From assembly GCF_000312665.1 (NCBI RefSeq), contig NZ_HF536772.1:1204382-1268381 (forward strand): DNA of 64,000 nt, read 5' to 3'. This document shows positions 1-8,623 of the stretch, in pieces (the first letter of the stretch is position 1; every line of letters begins with the position of its first letter). The stretch is from Rhizobium mesoamericanum STM3625 (GTDB taxonomy: Bacteria > Pseudomonadota > Alphaproteobacteria > Rhizobiales > Rhizobiaceae). Under the pieces are notes generated by a model. That model had not been told where the DNA came from. It saw only the letters and a list, made by a program, of their open reading frames with translations, and did no database searches. The position numbers were made by a program, and so were the translations under genes.

Positions 1-614
1 TCGATCGGCTCGTGGGTTGGCCCGGAGGTGACGATCGCCCTGTGGCCGGCAAGCGGCTTCGGTCCATCGTGGAGCAATGCTTCTGCGGCGGCGACGATCT
101 CGAGCGGCTCGGCCATCCGCCCAACGCCCGCTTCGCGGCTCTCTGCCATCTCGCCTGGCATGGGTCCGACGAAGCGAATGCGGTCGCCGCGCAGCGTCTC
201 GATATTGCGCTTTGTCGCAGGATGCGCCCACATATGCGGGTTCATGGCGGGTGCGGCGAGAACAGGTCGGTCGGTCGCAAGCAAAACCGTCGAGGCAAGA
301 TCGTCCGCAAGCCCGTTTGCCATCTTGGCGAGCAGGTCTGCCGTCGCCGGCGCGATCACGACGAGGTCGCAATCGCGCGCCAACCGGATATGGCCGACAT
401 CCTGCTCGTCCTGCCGCGAGAAAAGGTCGGTGAACACATGGTCGGCAGCAAGTGCGCCGACGGCAAGCGGTGTCACGAATTCCTGCGCGCCGGTTGTCAT
501 TAGCGGTCGAACGGACGCGCCCCGCTCTCTGAACCGCCGGATCAGGTCCAGGCTTTTATAGGCCGCGATCCCGCCTGAAATGATGAGGAGGATGCGTTTG
601 CCGCTGAGAACCAT
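1..614 (-). CDS. coaBC: CoaBC, phosphopantothenoylcysteine decarboxylase/ligase (3' part cut by window edge)
   Basis: Bifunctional flavoprotein of coenzyme A synthesis, which joins phosphopantothenate to cysteine and decarboxylates the product. The reading frame starts at an ATG at 614 and stays open to base 1, so about 204 residues of the N-terminal decarboxylase (CoaC) domain are visible and the ligase half lies outside. Seen: the flavin-binding start GKRILLIISGGIAAYK (residues 5-20), the catalytic-type His75 in DVGHI, and the substrate-clamp motif PAMNPHMW (122-129). The end of the visible part, SGPTHEPID, is the usual domain junction. In rhizobia I recall this gene lying beside ubiB; here about 15.5 kb of accessory genes separate the two. 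Identification is firm. Confidence 0.95.
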   Translation of the reverse strand, partial: MVLSGKRILLIISGGIAAYKSLDLIRRFRERGASVRPLMTTGAQEFVTPLAVGALAADHVFTDLFSRQDEQDVGHIRLARDCDLVVIAPATADLLAKMANGLADDLASTVLLATDRPVLAAPAMNPHMWAHPATKRNIETLRGDRIRFVGPMPGEMAESREAGVGRMAEPLEIVAAAEALLHDGPKPLAGHRAIVTSGPTHEPI

Positions 615-735
615 GGCTTTTTCCGTCGATTACCCTGATTGCTTCAAACCCTAAGCCTTTGGGGAATAATAAGCAATCGGCAGTGGAAGCATCGGTCGCA
701 GTGACAATGCCGCCTTCCTGTGGCATGAGCGAAAC

Positions 736-1140
736 ATGGGGACCATGCGCAGCATCTTGCGGGATCGAGTATCGGCCAGCGCCGTCGCGCTGTTGCTTGC
801 CTGCCTGCTTTTGATCCAGGGGCTGCTGACCGGGGCTGCGCAGGGCGCCATGGCGGTTCCCGCCGCTGATCCCGCCGCGATTTGCTCCTCAGTTGGACAT
901 GGTTCCGTTAATGACGCCCTCCACGGCAATTTGCCGGCTAAGAAAGCGCCTGAATGCCCGCGTGGCACGCTTTGCCGGCTGGCATCGGCGGCGATCCCGG
1001 CAATTCTCGGCGGGCAGGCGGGGCCTCTTTATGTCGCGGTCGAGACTTCGATCGATGCAATGATCCGAGTGGATGAAGTCGTTTGGCTTGCATTACGCGG
1101 ACGGATCGCCGAACCACGTGCGCCTCCAATCATGTCCTGA
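736..1140 (+). CDS. Small secreted or membrane-anchored protein of unknown function, paired with a PepSY protein
   Basis: A 134-residue protein (131 if the ATG at 745 is used). Residues about 14-37 form a hydrophobic stretch ending in Ala-rich sequence, a likely signal peptide or anchor. The mature part contains three cysteines (ICSS, PECPRG, LCRLAS) and has no recognisable catalytic motif. It resembles, in layout only, the small DUF2946-type Cys-containing proteins found near metal-related membrane genes; I cannot confirm that family. It ends 63 bp before the PepSY gene on the same strand, so the two are probably co-transcribed. Function unknown; a periplasmic metal-related role is inference only. 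Confidence 0.55.
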   Translation: MGTMRSILRDRVSASAVALLLACLLLIQGLLTGAAQGAMAVPAADPAAICSSVGHGSVNDALHGNLPAKKAPECPRGTLCRLASAAIPAILGGQAGPLYVAVETSIDAMIRVDEVVWLALRGRIAEPRAPPIMS

Positions 1141-1203
1141 CGTCGTCGTCGCCCGCCTCCACGCTTTGCGTAGAGGCCGATTTTCTTTCGTTGGGAGTCC
1201 TCT

Positions 1204-2568
1204 ATGTCCGATCTCATTGTCGGTCGCGAGAGCGTTGGCGCTTCGCGCTCCGCCTCCGACCTATACCGCGCCGTCTGGCGTTGGCATTTTTACGCAAGCC
1301 TGCTCGTCCTGCCTTTCATGTTCACACTGGCAATCACCGGCGGCATTTATCTCTTCAAGGATGAGATCGAGGCGACGATCCATTCCGATCTCAAACGGGT
1401 CGAAGCGCAGCCGGGCATAAATCGGGCGGCACCTTCAGCGATGGTGGCCGCCGCCCTCGCCGTCCACCCCGGGATCGCGGTCAAGTTCACCGACCCGGCC
1501 ACGCCCGATGCCTCCGCCGAAATCACCGTTGGCACACAAGGGGAAGGCAGACTTGTCGTCTACGTCAATCCCTACACCGCTGAGGTGCTGGGCGCATTAC
1601 CGGATCACGGCACCGTCATGTGGAGGATCCGCAACCTTCACAGCCTCAAATATTTCGGGAACCACGCACGCATGCTCATCGAGATCACCGCCGGATGGTC
1701 GATCCTCCTCGTCGTCACGGGCATCTATCTATGGCCTCGTCGACAGACCGGTGGTGTTCTCTCCGTTCGCGGCACGCCGAAGCGGCGGGTCTTCTGGCGG
1801 GACATGCACGCCGTGACCGGGATCCTCGTCGGCTTCTTCATCGTCTTTCTGGCGATTACCGGCATGCCTTGGTCAGGGGTCTGGGGCGGCAAAGTCAATG
1901 AATGGGCGAACGGCAATAATTTCGGCTATCCCGCAGGGGTGCGCGTCGCCGTACCGATGTCCGACGAGCATCTCGATCACATTGCCAAGACCTCGTGGTC
2001 GCTGGAGCAGGCGCAGGTACCGCAGTCTCCCGGGCACGCGCATCATGCTCAGCCGATCGGTCTCGACGACGCTGTCGCCACCTTCGACCGTTTTGGCCTG
2101 CATCGTGGCTACGTCGTCAACATGCCGACCAAAGCGGATGGCGTGTTTACCGGCTCGGTCTATCCCGACGATCTCTCCCGGCAGCGGGTCGTGCATCTCG
2201 ACCAGTATTCCGGAACGCCGCTGATCGACATGAGCTATGCCGACTACGGTCCTCTGGGCAAATCACTCGAATGGGGCATCAACACACATCTCGGTCAGCA
2301 ATTCGGACTTGCGAACCAGGTCGTGCTGCTTGCCGCTTGTGTGGCGATCATCCTGCTTGCGGCGTCGGCTGCGGTGATGTGGTGGAAACGGCGCCCGGCT
2401 GGATCGCTCGGCGTTCCACCTATGCCGGCCGACAAGCGCATATTTCGCGTCCTTATTGCGATTCTCGCTATCGGCGGGGTGCTCTTCCCGCTGGTCGGCT
2501 TGTCGCTGGTGTCCATGCTCGGCTTGGACCGGCTCTATGTTCGATCCAGAAGGTTGCGGTCGATTTGA
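1204..2568 (+). CDS. PepSY-associated transmembrane protein
   Basis: A 454-residue inner-membrane protein of the PepSY_TM family. Hydrophobic segments lie near residues 29-48, 155-178, 203-226, 372-395 and 418-440. The loops between segments 1-2 and 3-4 are large and soluble and should face the periplasm, where PepSY repeats sit in this family. The WRWHFYASLLVLPFMF start and the (M/T)GIYLWPRR type motif after the second segment are typical. Members often accompany TonB siderophore receptors and some act as ferric-siderophore reductases; no receptor is visible here, so the substrate is unknown. A GGGAG-like Shine-Dalgarno lies just before the ATG. Confidence 0.85.
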   Translation: MSDLIVGRESVGASRSASDLYRAVWRWHFYASLLVLPFMFTLAITGGIYLFKDEIEATIHSDLKRVEAQPGINRAAPSAMVAAALAVHPGIAVKFTDPATPDASAEITVGTQGEGRLVVYVNPYTAEVLGALPDHGTVMWRIRNLHSLKYFGNHARMLIEITAGWSILLVVTGIYLWPRRQTGGVLSVRGTPKRRVFWRDMHAVTGILVGFFIVFLAITGMPWSGVWGGKVNEWANGNNFGYPAGVRVAVPMSDEHLDHIAKTSWSLEQAQVPQSPGHAHHAQPIGLDDAVATFDRFGLHRGYVVNMPTKADGVFTGSVYPDDLSRQRVVHLDQYSGTPLIDMSYADYGPLGKSLEWGINTHLGQQFGLANQVVLLAACVAIILLAASAAVMWWKRRPAGSLGVPPMPADKRIFRVLIAILAIGGVLFPLVGLSLVSMLGLDRLYVRSRRLRSI

Positions 2569-2671
2569 GAGGGATCTGGGCAGTCTCGCGTCCCCCCCAG
2601 TCTTATGCAGTAGAGAGGCCGTCGAGGAAAGTTCCGTGGCTTCTCTTAGGAATCCTGTCGGGTCTCGATGC

Positions 2672-3421
2672 TCAGAGGTTGCTCATCCCGCCATCGATGA
2701 CGAGCTCACTGCCGACGATGTAGGCAGCTTCATCGGAAGCGAGAAAGATGATCGTCTTGGCAACCTCGCCGGCGTCGCCGAAGCGGCCGACCGGGATTTG
2801 CGCCTGGATCTGCGAAGCCATGGCGTTGGCGTCGGCTTCCGACATGCCGAACTTGCCATAAAGTGGTGTCGCAATCGGGCCGGGGCTGACGGCGTTGACG
2901 CGAATGCCGCGGCCGATCAGTTCACCGGAGAGGGTCTTTGCGAGCGTCAGCAGTGCGCCCTTGGTCAGGGCGTACACGCTCGAATTCGGCATGCCGATAT
3001 GGGCGTTGATCGACGTGTTGAGAACGATGGATGCCTGCTTCGAGAAAATTGGCAGCAGAGCTTGAATGAGGAAGAACGGACCTTTGACGTTGATCGCGAT
3101 CGACTTGTCGAAGGCTCCCTCACTCCATTGTTCGAGCGGGCCGAATTCGGCCACGCCGGCATTGACGAACAGGATGTCGAGATGGCCGAAGGCCTCCTTG
3201 ATCGCACCGGCGACGATTTTCTGGCCGGCTGCGTTGCCGGCATCTGCCTGTATGACCAAGGCCTTGTCGCCGAACTCAGCACGCGCGGCCGCTACGCTCT
3301 TCTCGCTGCTGCCGGTAATCGAGACACGAGCGCCTTCGGCGATGAATTGACGTGCAGTTTCGAGGCCTATGCCGCTGGTGCCGCCGGTTATGAGGGCTGT
3401 CTTGTTCTCTAAACGAGTCAT
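2672..3421 (-). CDS. SDR-family NAD(P)-dependent oxidoreductase
   Basis: A classical short-chain dehydrogenase of 249 residues, the standard length. It shows the cofactor-binding TGGTSGIG near residue 12, the NAG motif (VNAGVAEFG) near 88, a catalytic serine in LNTSIN, and YALTK as the Tyr-Lys pair. The C-terminal end ELVIDGGMSNL is usual. Asp/Arg cofactor discrimination cannot be settled by eye, so NAD versus NADP and the substrate are open. It lies 125 bp downstream of a second SDR gene on the same strand, and both may be controlled by the divergent LysR regulator at 4438. An aldehyde, quinone or sugar reductase role is possible. Confidence 0.9.
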   Translation of the reverse strand: MTRLENKTALITGGTSGIGLETARQFIAEGARVSITGSSEKSVAAARAEFGDKALVIQADAGNAAGQKIVAGAIKEAFGHLDILFVNAGVAEFGPLEQWSEGAFDKSIAINVKGPFFLIQALLPIFSKQASIVLNTSINAHIGMPNSSVYALTKGALLTLAKTLSGELIGRGIRVNAVSPGPIATPLYGKFGMSEADANAMASQIQAQIPVGRFGDAGEVAKTIIFLASDEAAYIVGSELVIDGGMSNL

Positions 3422-3546
3422 TGTCTTGGATCCTTGTATTCGCGTTTGACGAGCACCCTTTAGCGGGCGAAGAAAGCAATGAAAATCGGCTACGATGTTC
3501 CGCTCTTCCGGAGAGCGTCTCCCATCCGAGCGAACATCTATAGAAC

Positions 3547-4311
3547 TCAGGTGCGGGTGATCGAGGCGCCGCCATCGACGAGCGAGGCTGTGCCGGTAAC
3601 GAAGCTGGAGTCGTCGGATGCGAAGTAGAGCACCGAGCGGGCAAGCTCGTCCGGGGCGGCAACGCGCTTCAGTGCATGCAGGTTGGTTACAAAATTCTGC
3701 TTGCCTTCGGTATTGTTCATTTCACGGTACATGTCCGTGTCGACCGCACCCGGCAGGACCGCATTGACGCGAACGTTCTTCGGTCCGAATTCGGCGGCGA
3801 GCGCCTGTGTCAGGCCAATCAGGCCGGATTTGCTGGCGGCATAACCTGCAACGCCCGGGAAGGCGAAGCTGTAGCCGACGAAGGTCGATGTGAAGATGAC
3901 GGAGCCGCCGCCGTTCTTTTCCATCTGCGCGATCTGGTGCTTGGCAGCCAGGAAGGACGCCGTCAAGTTGATCGTCAGAGCCTCGGCGAATCCGGCCTCC
4001 GAAACACCGGTGCTAGGCCCGGCTTCGCCAAGGATGCCAGCATTGTTGAACGCAACGTCGAGCTTGCCATAGCGATTGACGGCGGTGGCGACCAGCGCCT
4101 TGTGATAGTCTTCCGAGCGAACATCGCCGGCAACGGCCACAGCTTCTCCGCCGGCTGTCTTGATCTCTTCGACAAGGCTGTTTAGCTCTGCCTGGCGGCG
4201 AGCGCCGACCACGACCTTCGCGCCTTCGGCGGCAAAGAGCTTTGCTGTTGCCCGGCCGATGCCGGCACTGGCGCCGGTGACGATGGCGACTTTTCCATTC
4301 AAGCGATTCAT
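3547..4311 (-). CDS. SDR-family oxidoreductase
   Basis: A 254-residue classical short-chain dehydrogenase. Motifs: TGASAGIG (residues 13-20) for dinucleotide binding, FNNAGILG, the catalytic serine in FTSTFVG, and YAASK. The substrate is not predictable; close families include glucose and 3-oxoacyl-ACP reductases. It is transcribed divergently from the LysR gene at 4438 across a 126-bp gap that holds an inverted repeat, which suggests that this LysR protein controls it. The following SDR gene is only 125 bp downstream and could be read from the same promoter. Confidence 0.9.
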   Translation of the reverse strand: MNRLNGKVAIVTGASAGIGRATAKLFAAEGAKVVVGARRQAELNSLVEEIKTAGGEAVAVAGDVRSEDYHKALVATAVNRYGKLDVAFNNAGILGEAGPSTGVSEAGFAEALTINLTASFLAAKHQIAQMEKNGGGSVIFTSTFVGYSFAFPGVAGYAASKSGLIGLTQALAAEFGPKNVRVNAVLPGAVDTDMYREMNNTEGKQNFVTNLHALKRVAAPDELARSVLYFASDDSSFVTGTASLVDGGASITRT

Positions 4312-4420
4312 TGTTCCATCTCCAGTGTGGTTTGTGGGATGGCGATTGCCGTCCCTTTCGATAGCCTGAAGATGGCATTTTCCTTTCGTTCGGATTAGTC
4401 TTCAAATGGTGGAACTCGAA

Positions 4421-4435
4421 TTCGGATTTGCCGAA
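4421..4435. promoter_or_regulatory. Candidate LysR operator, inverted repeat TTCGG-N5-CCGAA
   Basis: A perfect 5-bp inverted repeat with a 5-nt centre lies between the divergent SDR (start 4311) and LysR (start 4438) genes, ending 2 bp before the LysR ATG. A related half site (TTCGTTCGGATTAG) lies about 35 bp upstream. LysR-type regulators bind interrupted dyads of this size and usually repress their own gene. Assignment is by position only. Confidence 0.4.
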
Positions 4436-4437
4436 CG

Positions 4438-5343
4438 ATGATCAGGGTTGAGGGAATAACGGCGTTCGTGGCGATCGTGGAATCCGGCTCGGTCAGCGAG
4501 GCCGCCCGGCGCTTGAGGTTGTCAAAATCTGTCGTCAGCGAGCGGCTGGCGGAGCTTGAAAAGTCGCTTGGCGGAGTGCTCCTGCATCGCACCACGCGAA
4601 AACTCACCTTGACGGAAGACGGCGCGGCCTTTCTGAAGCGCGCGACACGGATCGTTCAGGAAATCGAGGAGGCCACCGCTGAGATGGCGGTACGGCGCGG
4701 CACGTTGTCCGGCCCGTTGCGGATTGCAGCGCCCGTCACCTTTGGGCGCATGCATCTTGGCCCTGCGCTTTATCCGTTTCTTGCCGCCCATCCGGAAATT
4801 CAGCTGGTGCTCGACATCGACGACCGCCGCGTCGACGTCTCCTCGCAAGGCTATGACGCCGTGGTCCGCCATGGCCCGATCGTCGATTCCCGGCTGGTCG
4901 TGTGGAAGCTCAGCCGCAGCCGCAGGCTTTTGGTGGCATCGCCGGATTATCTCAGCCGCAATGGTGTGCCGAAGACCCTTGCCGATCTCGATGGCCACAA
5001 AGGCATTTTCTATACCAATCGGGGTGTCGCGGACTGGCGGTTCCAGACGCCGGATGGGGCAATCGTCGTGCGGTCAAGCCAGGCCGTCGGCATGAACAAT
5101 GGCGACATGATCCGAGATGCCGCCGCCGCGGGGCTTGGCATCGCGCTTTTACCAGCATTCATTGCGGGTCCCGCAATAAGTTCGGGAGAGCTGCAGGAGA
5201 TCGATGTCGGGTACAGACCAGAAGCCGAATTCATCTACATGGCGCATCCGGAGGGCCGCAATCCCTCCGCCAAGCTGCGCGCTGTAGCGGATCACCTGCG
5301 CAAAACCTTTGGCGATCCGCCCTACTGGGATCCTGCCGGCTGA
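4438..5343 (+). CDS. LysR-family transcriptional regulator
   Basis: A 301-residue LysR regulator. The N-terminal winged helix-turn-helix (about residues 1-60) includes SVSEAARRLRLSKSVVSERLAELE and the LHRTTRKLTLTEDG wing typical of the DhcR/CrgA-like group. Residues about 90-290 form the periplasmic-binding-protein-like effector domain (GPLRIAAPVTFGRMHL). It is divergent from the two SDR genes and so is their likely regulator; the effector is unknown. Its stop codon directly abuts the stop of the convergent LysR gene at 5344, with no intergenic base. Confidence 0.92.
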   Translation: MIRVEGITAFVAIVESGSVSEAARRLRLSKSVVSERLAELEKSLGGVLLHRTTRKLTLTEDGAAFLKRATRIVQEIEEATAEMAVRRGTLSGPLRIAAPVTFGRMHLGPALYPFLAAHPEIQLVLDIDDRRVDVSSQGYDAVVRHGPIVDSRLVVWKLSRSRRLLVASPDYLSRNGVPKTLADLDGHKGIFYTNRGVADWRFQTPDGAIVVRSSQAVGMNNGDMIRDAAAAGLGIALLPAFIAGPAISSGELQEIDVGYRPEAEFIYMAHPEGRNPSAKLRAVADHLRKTFGDPPYWDPAG

Positions 5344-6216
5344 TCATATGAGGCTCATCATGTTTGCGGCGACGCGTGACCGCTGCGCCCTCAGCATCGC
5401 AAGCCCTAGACGTGCCACTAGCGGCGGTCCCTCAATCGCTCGATAGGCCACGCCGTCGAGTGCCAGATGGGCGATCGAGGCCGGTACGATCGACACGCCG
5501 AGGTCGGCGGCGACAAGGTTGACGACGGAAGGGATCTGCGGCGCCTCCTGTGTCACGACGAGCTCGAAACCCGCATCGCGGCAGCCGCGCACGATGTCAT
5601 CATAGAGACTGAGACCAAACGTGCGCGGAAACAAGATGAACGGTTCGCCCGCAAGTGCAGAGAGCGGGACTGTCTCGTATTTTGTAAGGGGGTGGCGTAC
5701 CGGCAGGGCGATCAGCATCGGCTCGTCCGCAAGCCGCTTAAGGACGACTTCTTTCGGATCCTCTAGACCAGGCCTGAGGAAGGCGACGTCGATTTCCTGC
5801 CGCAGCAACTTCTCCATCAGCCAATTGCTGTTCATCTCGGTCAAAGAAAGGCTGACATCCGGCCACTGTCCGCGAAAGCGACGGATTGTGCCACTGACCG
5901 CCGTGTTGAAGGCAGAGGATGCGGTAAAGCCGAGCGCCAGCCGCCCTGTCTCGCCACGGTTTGCGCGCTTTGCGGCAAGCTTCGCTTTCTCGGCAGCCGC
6001 GATGGCAGCGCGCCCTTCCGGCAGAAAGGCGCTGCCTGCCTCCGTCAATTCCGCACCATGTGGAACGCGATGAAAAAGCGCGGCTCCGATCTCGTTCTCA
6101 AGGTCGCGGATTTGCTGGCTGAGCGGCGGCTGACCGATGCCGAGCTTCGCCGCTGCGCGGGTGAAATTTCCCTCTTCGGCCACGGCCAAGAAATAGCGGA
6201 TATGGCGCAACTCCAT
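5344..6216 (-). CDS. LysR-family transcriptional regulator
   Basis: A 290-residue LysR protein beginning MELRHIRYFLAVAEEG, the standard start of the family. A possible upstream TTG was rejected because GGAGA precedes the ATG at 6216 at good spacing. HTH: FTRAAAKLGIGQPPLSQQIRDLE (about 18-40). The effector-binding domain follows (GRLALGFTASSAFN). The aromatic-degradation and BenM/CatM-like group has similar starts, but specificity cannot be read. It is divergent from the MFS gene at 6313 with overlapping inverted repeats between them, so control of that exporter is likely. Confidence 0.92.
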   Translation of the reverse strand: MELRHIRYFLAVAEEGNFTRAAAKLGIGQPPLSQQIRDLENEIGAALFHRVPHGAELTEAGSAFLPEGRAAIAAAEKAKLAAKRANRGETGRLALGFTASSAFNTAVSGTIRRFRGQWPDVSLSLTEMNSNWLMEKLLRQEIDVAFLRPGLEDPKEVVLKRLADEPMLIALPVRHPLTKYETVPLSALAGEPFILFPRTFGLSLYDDIVRGCRDAGFELVVTQEAPQIPSVVNLVAADLGVSIVPASIAHLALDGVAYRAIEGPPLVARLGLAMLRAQRSRVAANMMSLI

Positions 6217-6230
6217 CGGTATCTCCAAAA

Positions 6231-6254
6231 GCTATGAAGAATAGCAACTTCATA
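6231..6254. promoter_or_regulatory. Candidate LysR operator: overlapping inverted repeats
   Basis: Two dyads overlap in the 96-bp gap between the divergent LysR (start 6216) and MFS (start 6313) genes: GCTAT-N5-ATAGC at 6231-6245 and TATGAAG-N8-CTTCATA at 6233-6254. The second has 7-bp perfect arms. Size and placement fit a LysR site controlling both genes. The sequence shows the repeats; binding is inferred. Confidence 0.5.
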
Positions 6255-6312
6255 TATTGGACAAATGGAGTCCCGCTGGCTAGATCAAAAGGCGTGAAAG
6301 GTTGGTACCCTC

Positions 6313-7608
6313 ATGCAACGCGCCGCAGACAAGCCTCTCGACGTCTCCGAAATCCACCCGCGTCCAAATCTCCACCTGCTGCGAAGGACGGCGGAACTGC
6401 AGGACAAGCAGTTTCTGCTGCGCGGTACATCGTCCCATCGACGCGCAAGCCTCGCACTCTTCCTCTCCGGTTTTGCCACCTTCTCTCTTCTCTATTGTGT
6501 GCAGCCACTGATGCCAATCTTTGCCACGGACTTCGCAGTGAGCCCTGCCGCGAGTTCATTGTCGTTGTCCCTGTCTACCGGTTTCCTCGCCGTCGCCATC
6601 TTCTGTGCGGCGGCCGTCTCCGAAAGCTTCGGCCGTCGCAGCTTGATGTTCGTCTCTCTGCTTGGTGCTTCCCTGTGCACGATCGCCTGCGCCCTCGTGC
6701 CGAGTTGGCACGCCCTGCTTGTCGTCCGGGCGCTTGAGGGGCTGTTGCTCGGTGGTGTGCCGGCCGTTGCGATGGCCTACCTCTCCGAGGAAATCGATCC
6801 GCGTGGACTTGGCGCTTCGATGGGCCTCTATATCGCTGGAAATGCCTTCGGTGGTATGGCTGGCCGCGTCGTTACCGGCATGCTTGCTGAATTTTCATCA
6901 TGGCGTATTGCATTGGGTTCGCTTGGCGTGCTTGGCCTTGCCGCGGCAATCGGCTTCGTCCTGCTGCTCCCCGCATCGCGCAATTTTACGCCGTGCAAGG
7001 TTTTTGACGCTCGGTTTCACCTGAGGGCGTGGGTCGGCCATATCAGTAATCCGGCGATGCCGTTGCTCTTTGCTATCGGCTTTCTCGCCATGGGCAGCTT
7101 CGTCACGGTCTACAACTACATTGGATTTCGCCTCGTTCAGCCACCATACAGTCTCAACCAGACCGAGCTCGGCCTGATCTTCACGGTCTATCTGTTTGGA
7201 ATCGCCGCATCCTGGATCGCGGGCCTGCTTGGAGATCGGATTGGCCATTTCATTGTGCTGCCGGCTGGCATTGCGATTGCCGCCGCCGGCGTGGCGGTTA
7301 CACTTTCATCCGCCTTGCCGCTAATCGTGCTTGGCATTGTGCTGCTGACGTCGGGTTTCTTCATCGCGCACTCGGTTGCGAGCGCCCTTGTCGGCCGCCT
7401 TGCCCTCGTGACCAAGGGGCATGCTTCCGCGCTCTATCTACTGTCTTATTACATCGGTTCCAGTGTTGCCGGTTCGGTCGGAGGCTATTCCTGGGGCGCC
7501 GATCGCTGGAATGGCGTTGTTGCCTTCACGCTTTCGCTGCTGGCTATCGGAATGATCGCGGCGCTCGCGGCCGCAATGTTGGCAACGGCGGAGGCGATCG
7601 TAAACTGA
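6313..7608 (+). CDS. MFS transporter, YnfM-like
   Basis: A 431-residue major facilitator protein with about 12 hydrophobic segments. The first 50 residues are polar, then LLYCVQPLMPIFATDF marks helix 1, a motif of the YnfM-like exporter group. The loop 2-3 motif appears as SESFGRRSLM (about 98-107). Members are proton-driven drug or metabolite exporters; the substrate is unknown. It is divergent from a LysR regulator that probably controls it. Its TGA ends one base before the stop of the convergent EamA gene. Confidence 0.88.
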   Translation: MQRAADKPLDVSEIHPRPNLHLLRRTAELQDKQFLLRGTSSHRRASLALFLSGFATFSLLYCVQPLMPIFATDFAVSPAASSLSLSLSTGFLAVAIFCAAAVSESFGRRSLMFVSLLGASLCTIACALVPSWHALLVVRALEGLLLGGVPAVAMAYLSEEIDPRGLGASMGLYIAGNAFGGMAGRVVTGMLAEFSSWRIALGSLGVLGLAAAIGFVLLLPASRNFTPCKVFDARFHLRAWVGHISNPAMPLLFAIGFLAMGSFVTVYNYIGFRLVQPPYSLNQTELGLIFTVYLFGIAASWIAGLLGDRIGHFIVLPAGIAIAAAGVAVTLSSALPLIVLGIVLLTSGFFIAHSVASALVGRLALVTKGHASALYLLSYYIGSSVAGSVGGYSWGADRWNGVVAFTLSLLAIGMIAALAAAMLATAEAIVN

Positions 7609-8484
7609 CTAAACATTCTTCAAGGTTCGCCGCGGCGGAGCCCCTCTCACGCCGCTCCACAGGTACCAAAAGACGGAGATCAGGATGATCCCGCCACCGA
7701 TGATCGTGGAAAGAGCTGGCGTCTCGGAGAAGACGAGCCAGACCCAGAGCGGACCGAGCACGACATCGAGCAAACCGATCAGCCCAGCCTCGCTCGACGG
7801 AATATAGCGACCACCGGTCATGAATAGCAGATAGGCGATTCCCGATGTCGTCGATCCGAAGAGGGCAAGCACGAGGATTTCCTGGGGGCTCGGCATCACG
7901 TGCGACATCAGCGGCAGGCAGAGCAGCACGCAGAAGCCAGACCCAAGCGCGTTGACCGGCGCCAGCCGCAGCGCGGGGTAGCGCCGCGCTGCCACGAGCA
8001 AAACGCTGAAGGTCAGCGTCATCAGGAAGGCCAGCGCATTGCCGGCGATGTCCTGAGGCCTCGCGCTGAAGCCTGCAACGATAAGGACGCCGACAAAGGC
8101 GATGAGGCTCGCGATCAGCACGCGCCTGCTGATCTTCTCCCTCATCCAGAGATAAGCGATGGCCGCAGCGACAAACGGAACGGTGGCATAGATCGCAAGC
8201 ACGTTGGCAACGGTCGTCAGCTTCAACGCGCCGATATAGCCATACATCGAAATGGCGGCCATGAGACCAAACAGCGGATACAAATACAGCGATACCTTGC
8301 CGGCCTCCGCGCTGATCCGCTTCTTTGCAAAGATGATGATTGCCAGCGCCAGCCCGCCAAACAGTGATCGCCATCCGAGCACGGTCCAGACATCGAGATC
8401 GAGCGCCCGGACGAAGAGCCCCGCGGTGCTCCACATGATCGTAGCAATGCTGACGAGGAGCGTACCGTAGGTGCGAGCCTGCAT
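7609..8484 (-). CDS. EamA-family (DMT) permease
   Basis: A 291-residue protein of the drug/metabolite transporter superfamily with ten predicted hydrophobic segments in two EamA repeats (about 5-140 and 150-280). Members export amino acids, nucleobases or other small metabolites. It lies downstream of and on the same strand as the ergothioneine-type operon, separated by 139 bp that contain a perfect palindrome at 8525-8538, so it may have its own promoter. Whether it belongs functionally to that operon is not shown. Confidence 0.88.
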   Translation of the reverse strand: MQARTYGTLLVSIATIMWSTAGLFVRALDLDVWTVLGWRSLFGGLALAIIIFAKKRISAEAGKVSLYLYPLFGLMAAISMYGYIGALKLTTVANVLAIYATVPFVAAAIAYLWMREKISRRVLIASLIAFVGVLIVAGFSARPQDIAGNALAFLMTLTFSVLLVAARRYPALRLAPVNALGSGFCVLLCLPLMSHVMPSPQEILVLALFGSTTSGIAYLLFMTGGRYIPSSEAGLIGLLDVVLGPLWVWLVFSETPALSTIIGGGIILISVFWYLWSGVRGAPPRRTLKNV

Positions 8485-8524
8485 GGCGAGGTCCGTTCAT
8501 TAGAAGGCAGCGTCGGTTCGACAT

Positions 8525-8538
8525 CTGATACCTATCAG
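8525..8538. promoter_or_regulatory. Candidate operator palindrome CTGATA-CC-TATCAG
   Basis: A perfect 6-bp inverted repeat with a 2-bp centre, 41 bp upstream of the EamA start. This is the size of a typical GntR or TetR half-site pair. No regulator of those families is encoded nearby. The dyad is seen; its function is inferred. Confidence 0.4.
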
Positions 8539-8623
8539 TCAGGCGCGCCGCGCGATCGATCCTTTGCGTCACGCTATAGCGTAATCCGACGAAAAATTCG
8601 GGTGATGCAACCGCGCTGCGATA

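Noticed and set aside
2456..3412. Plus-strand frame opposite the first SDR gene
   Set aside because: Composition mirrors the SDR codons; no motif or Shine-Dalgarno supports it.
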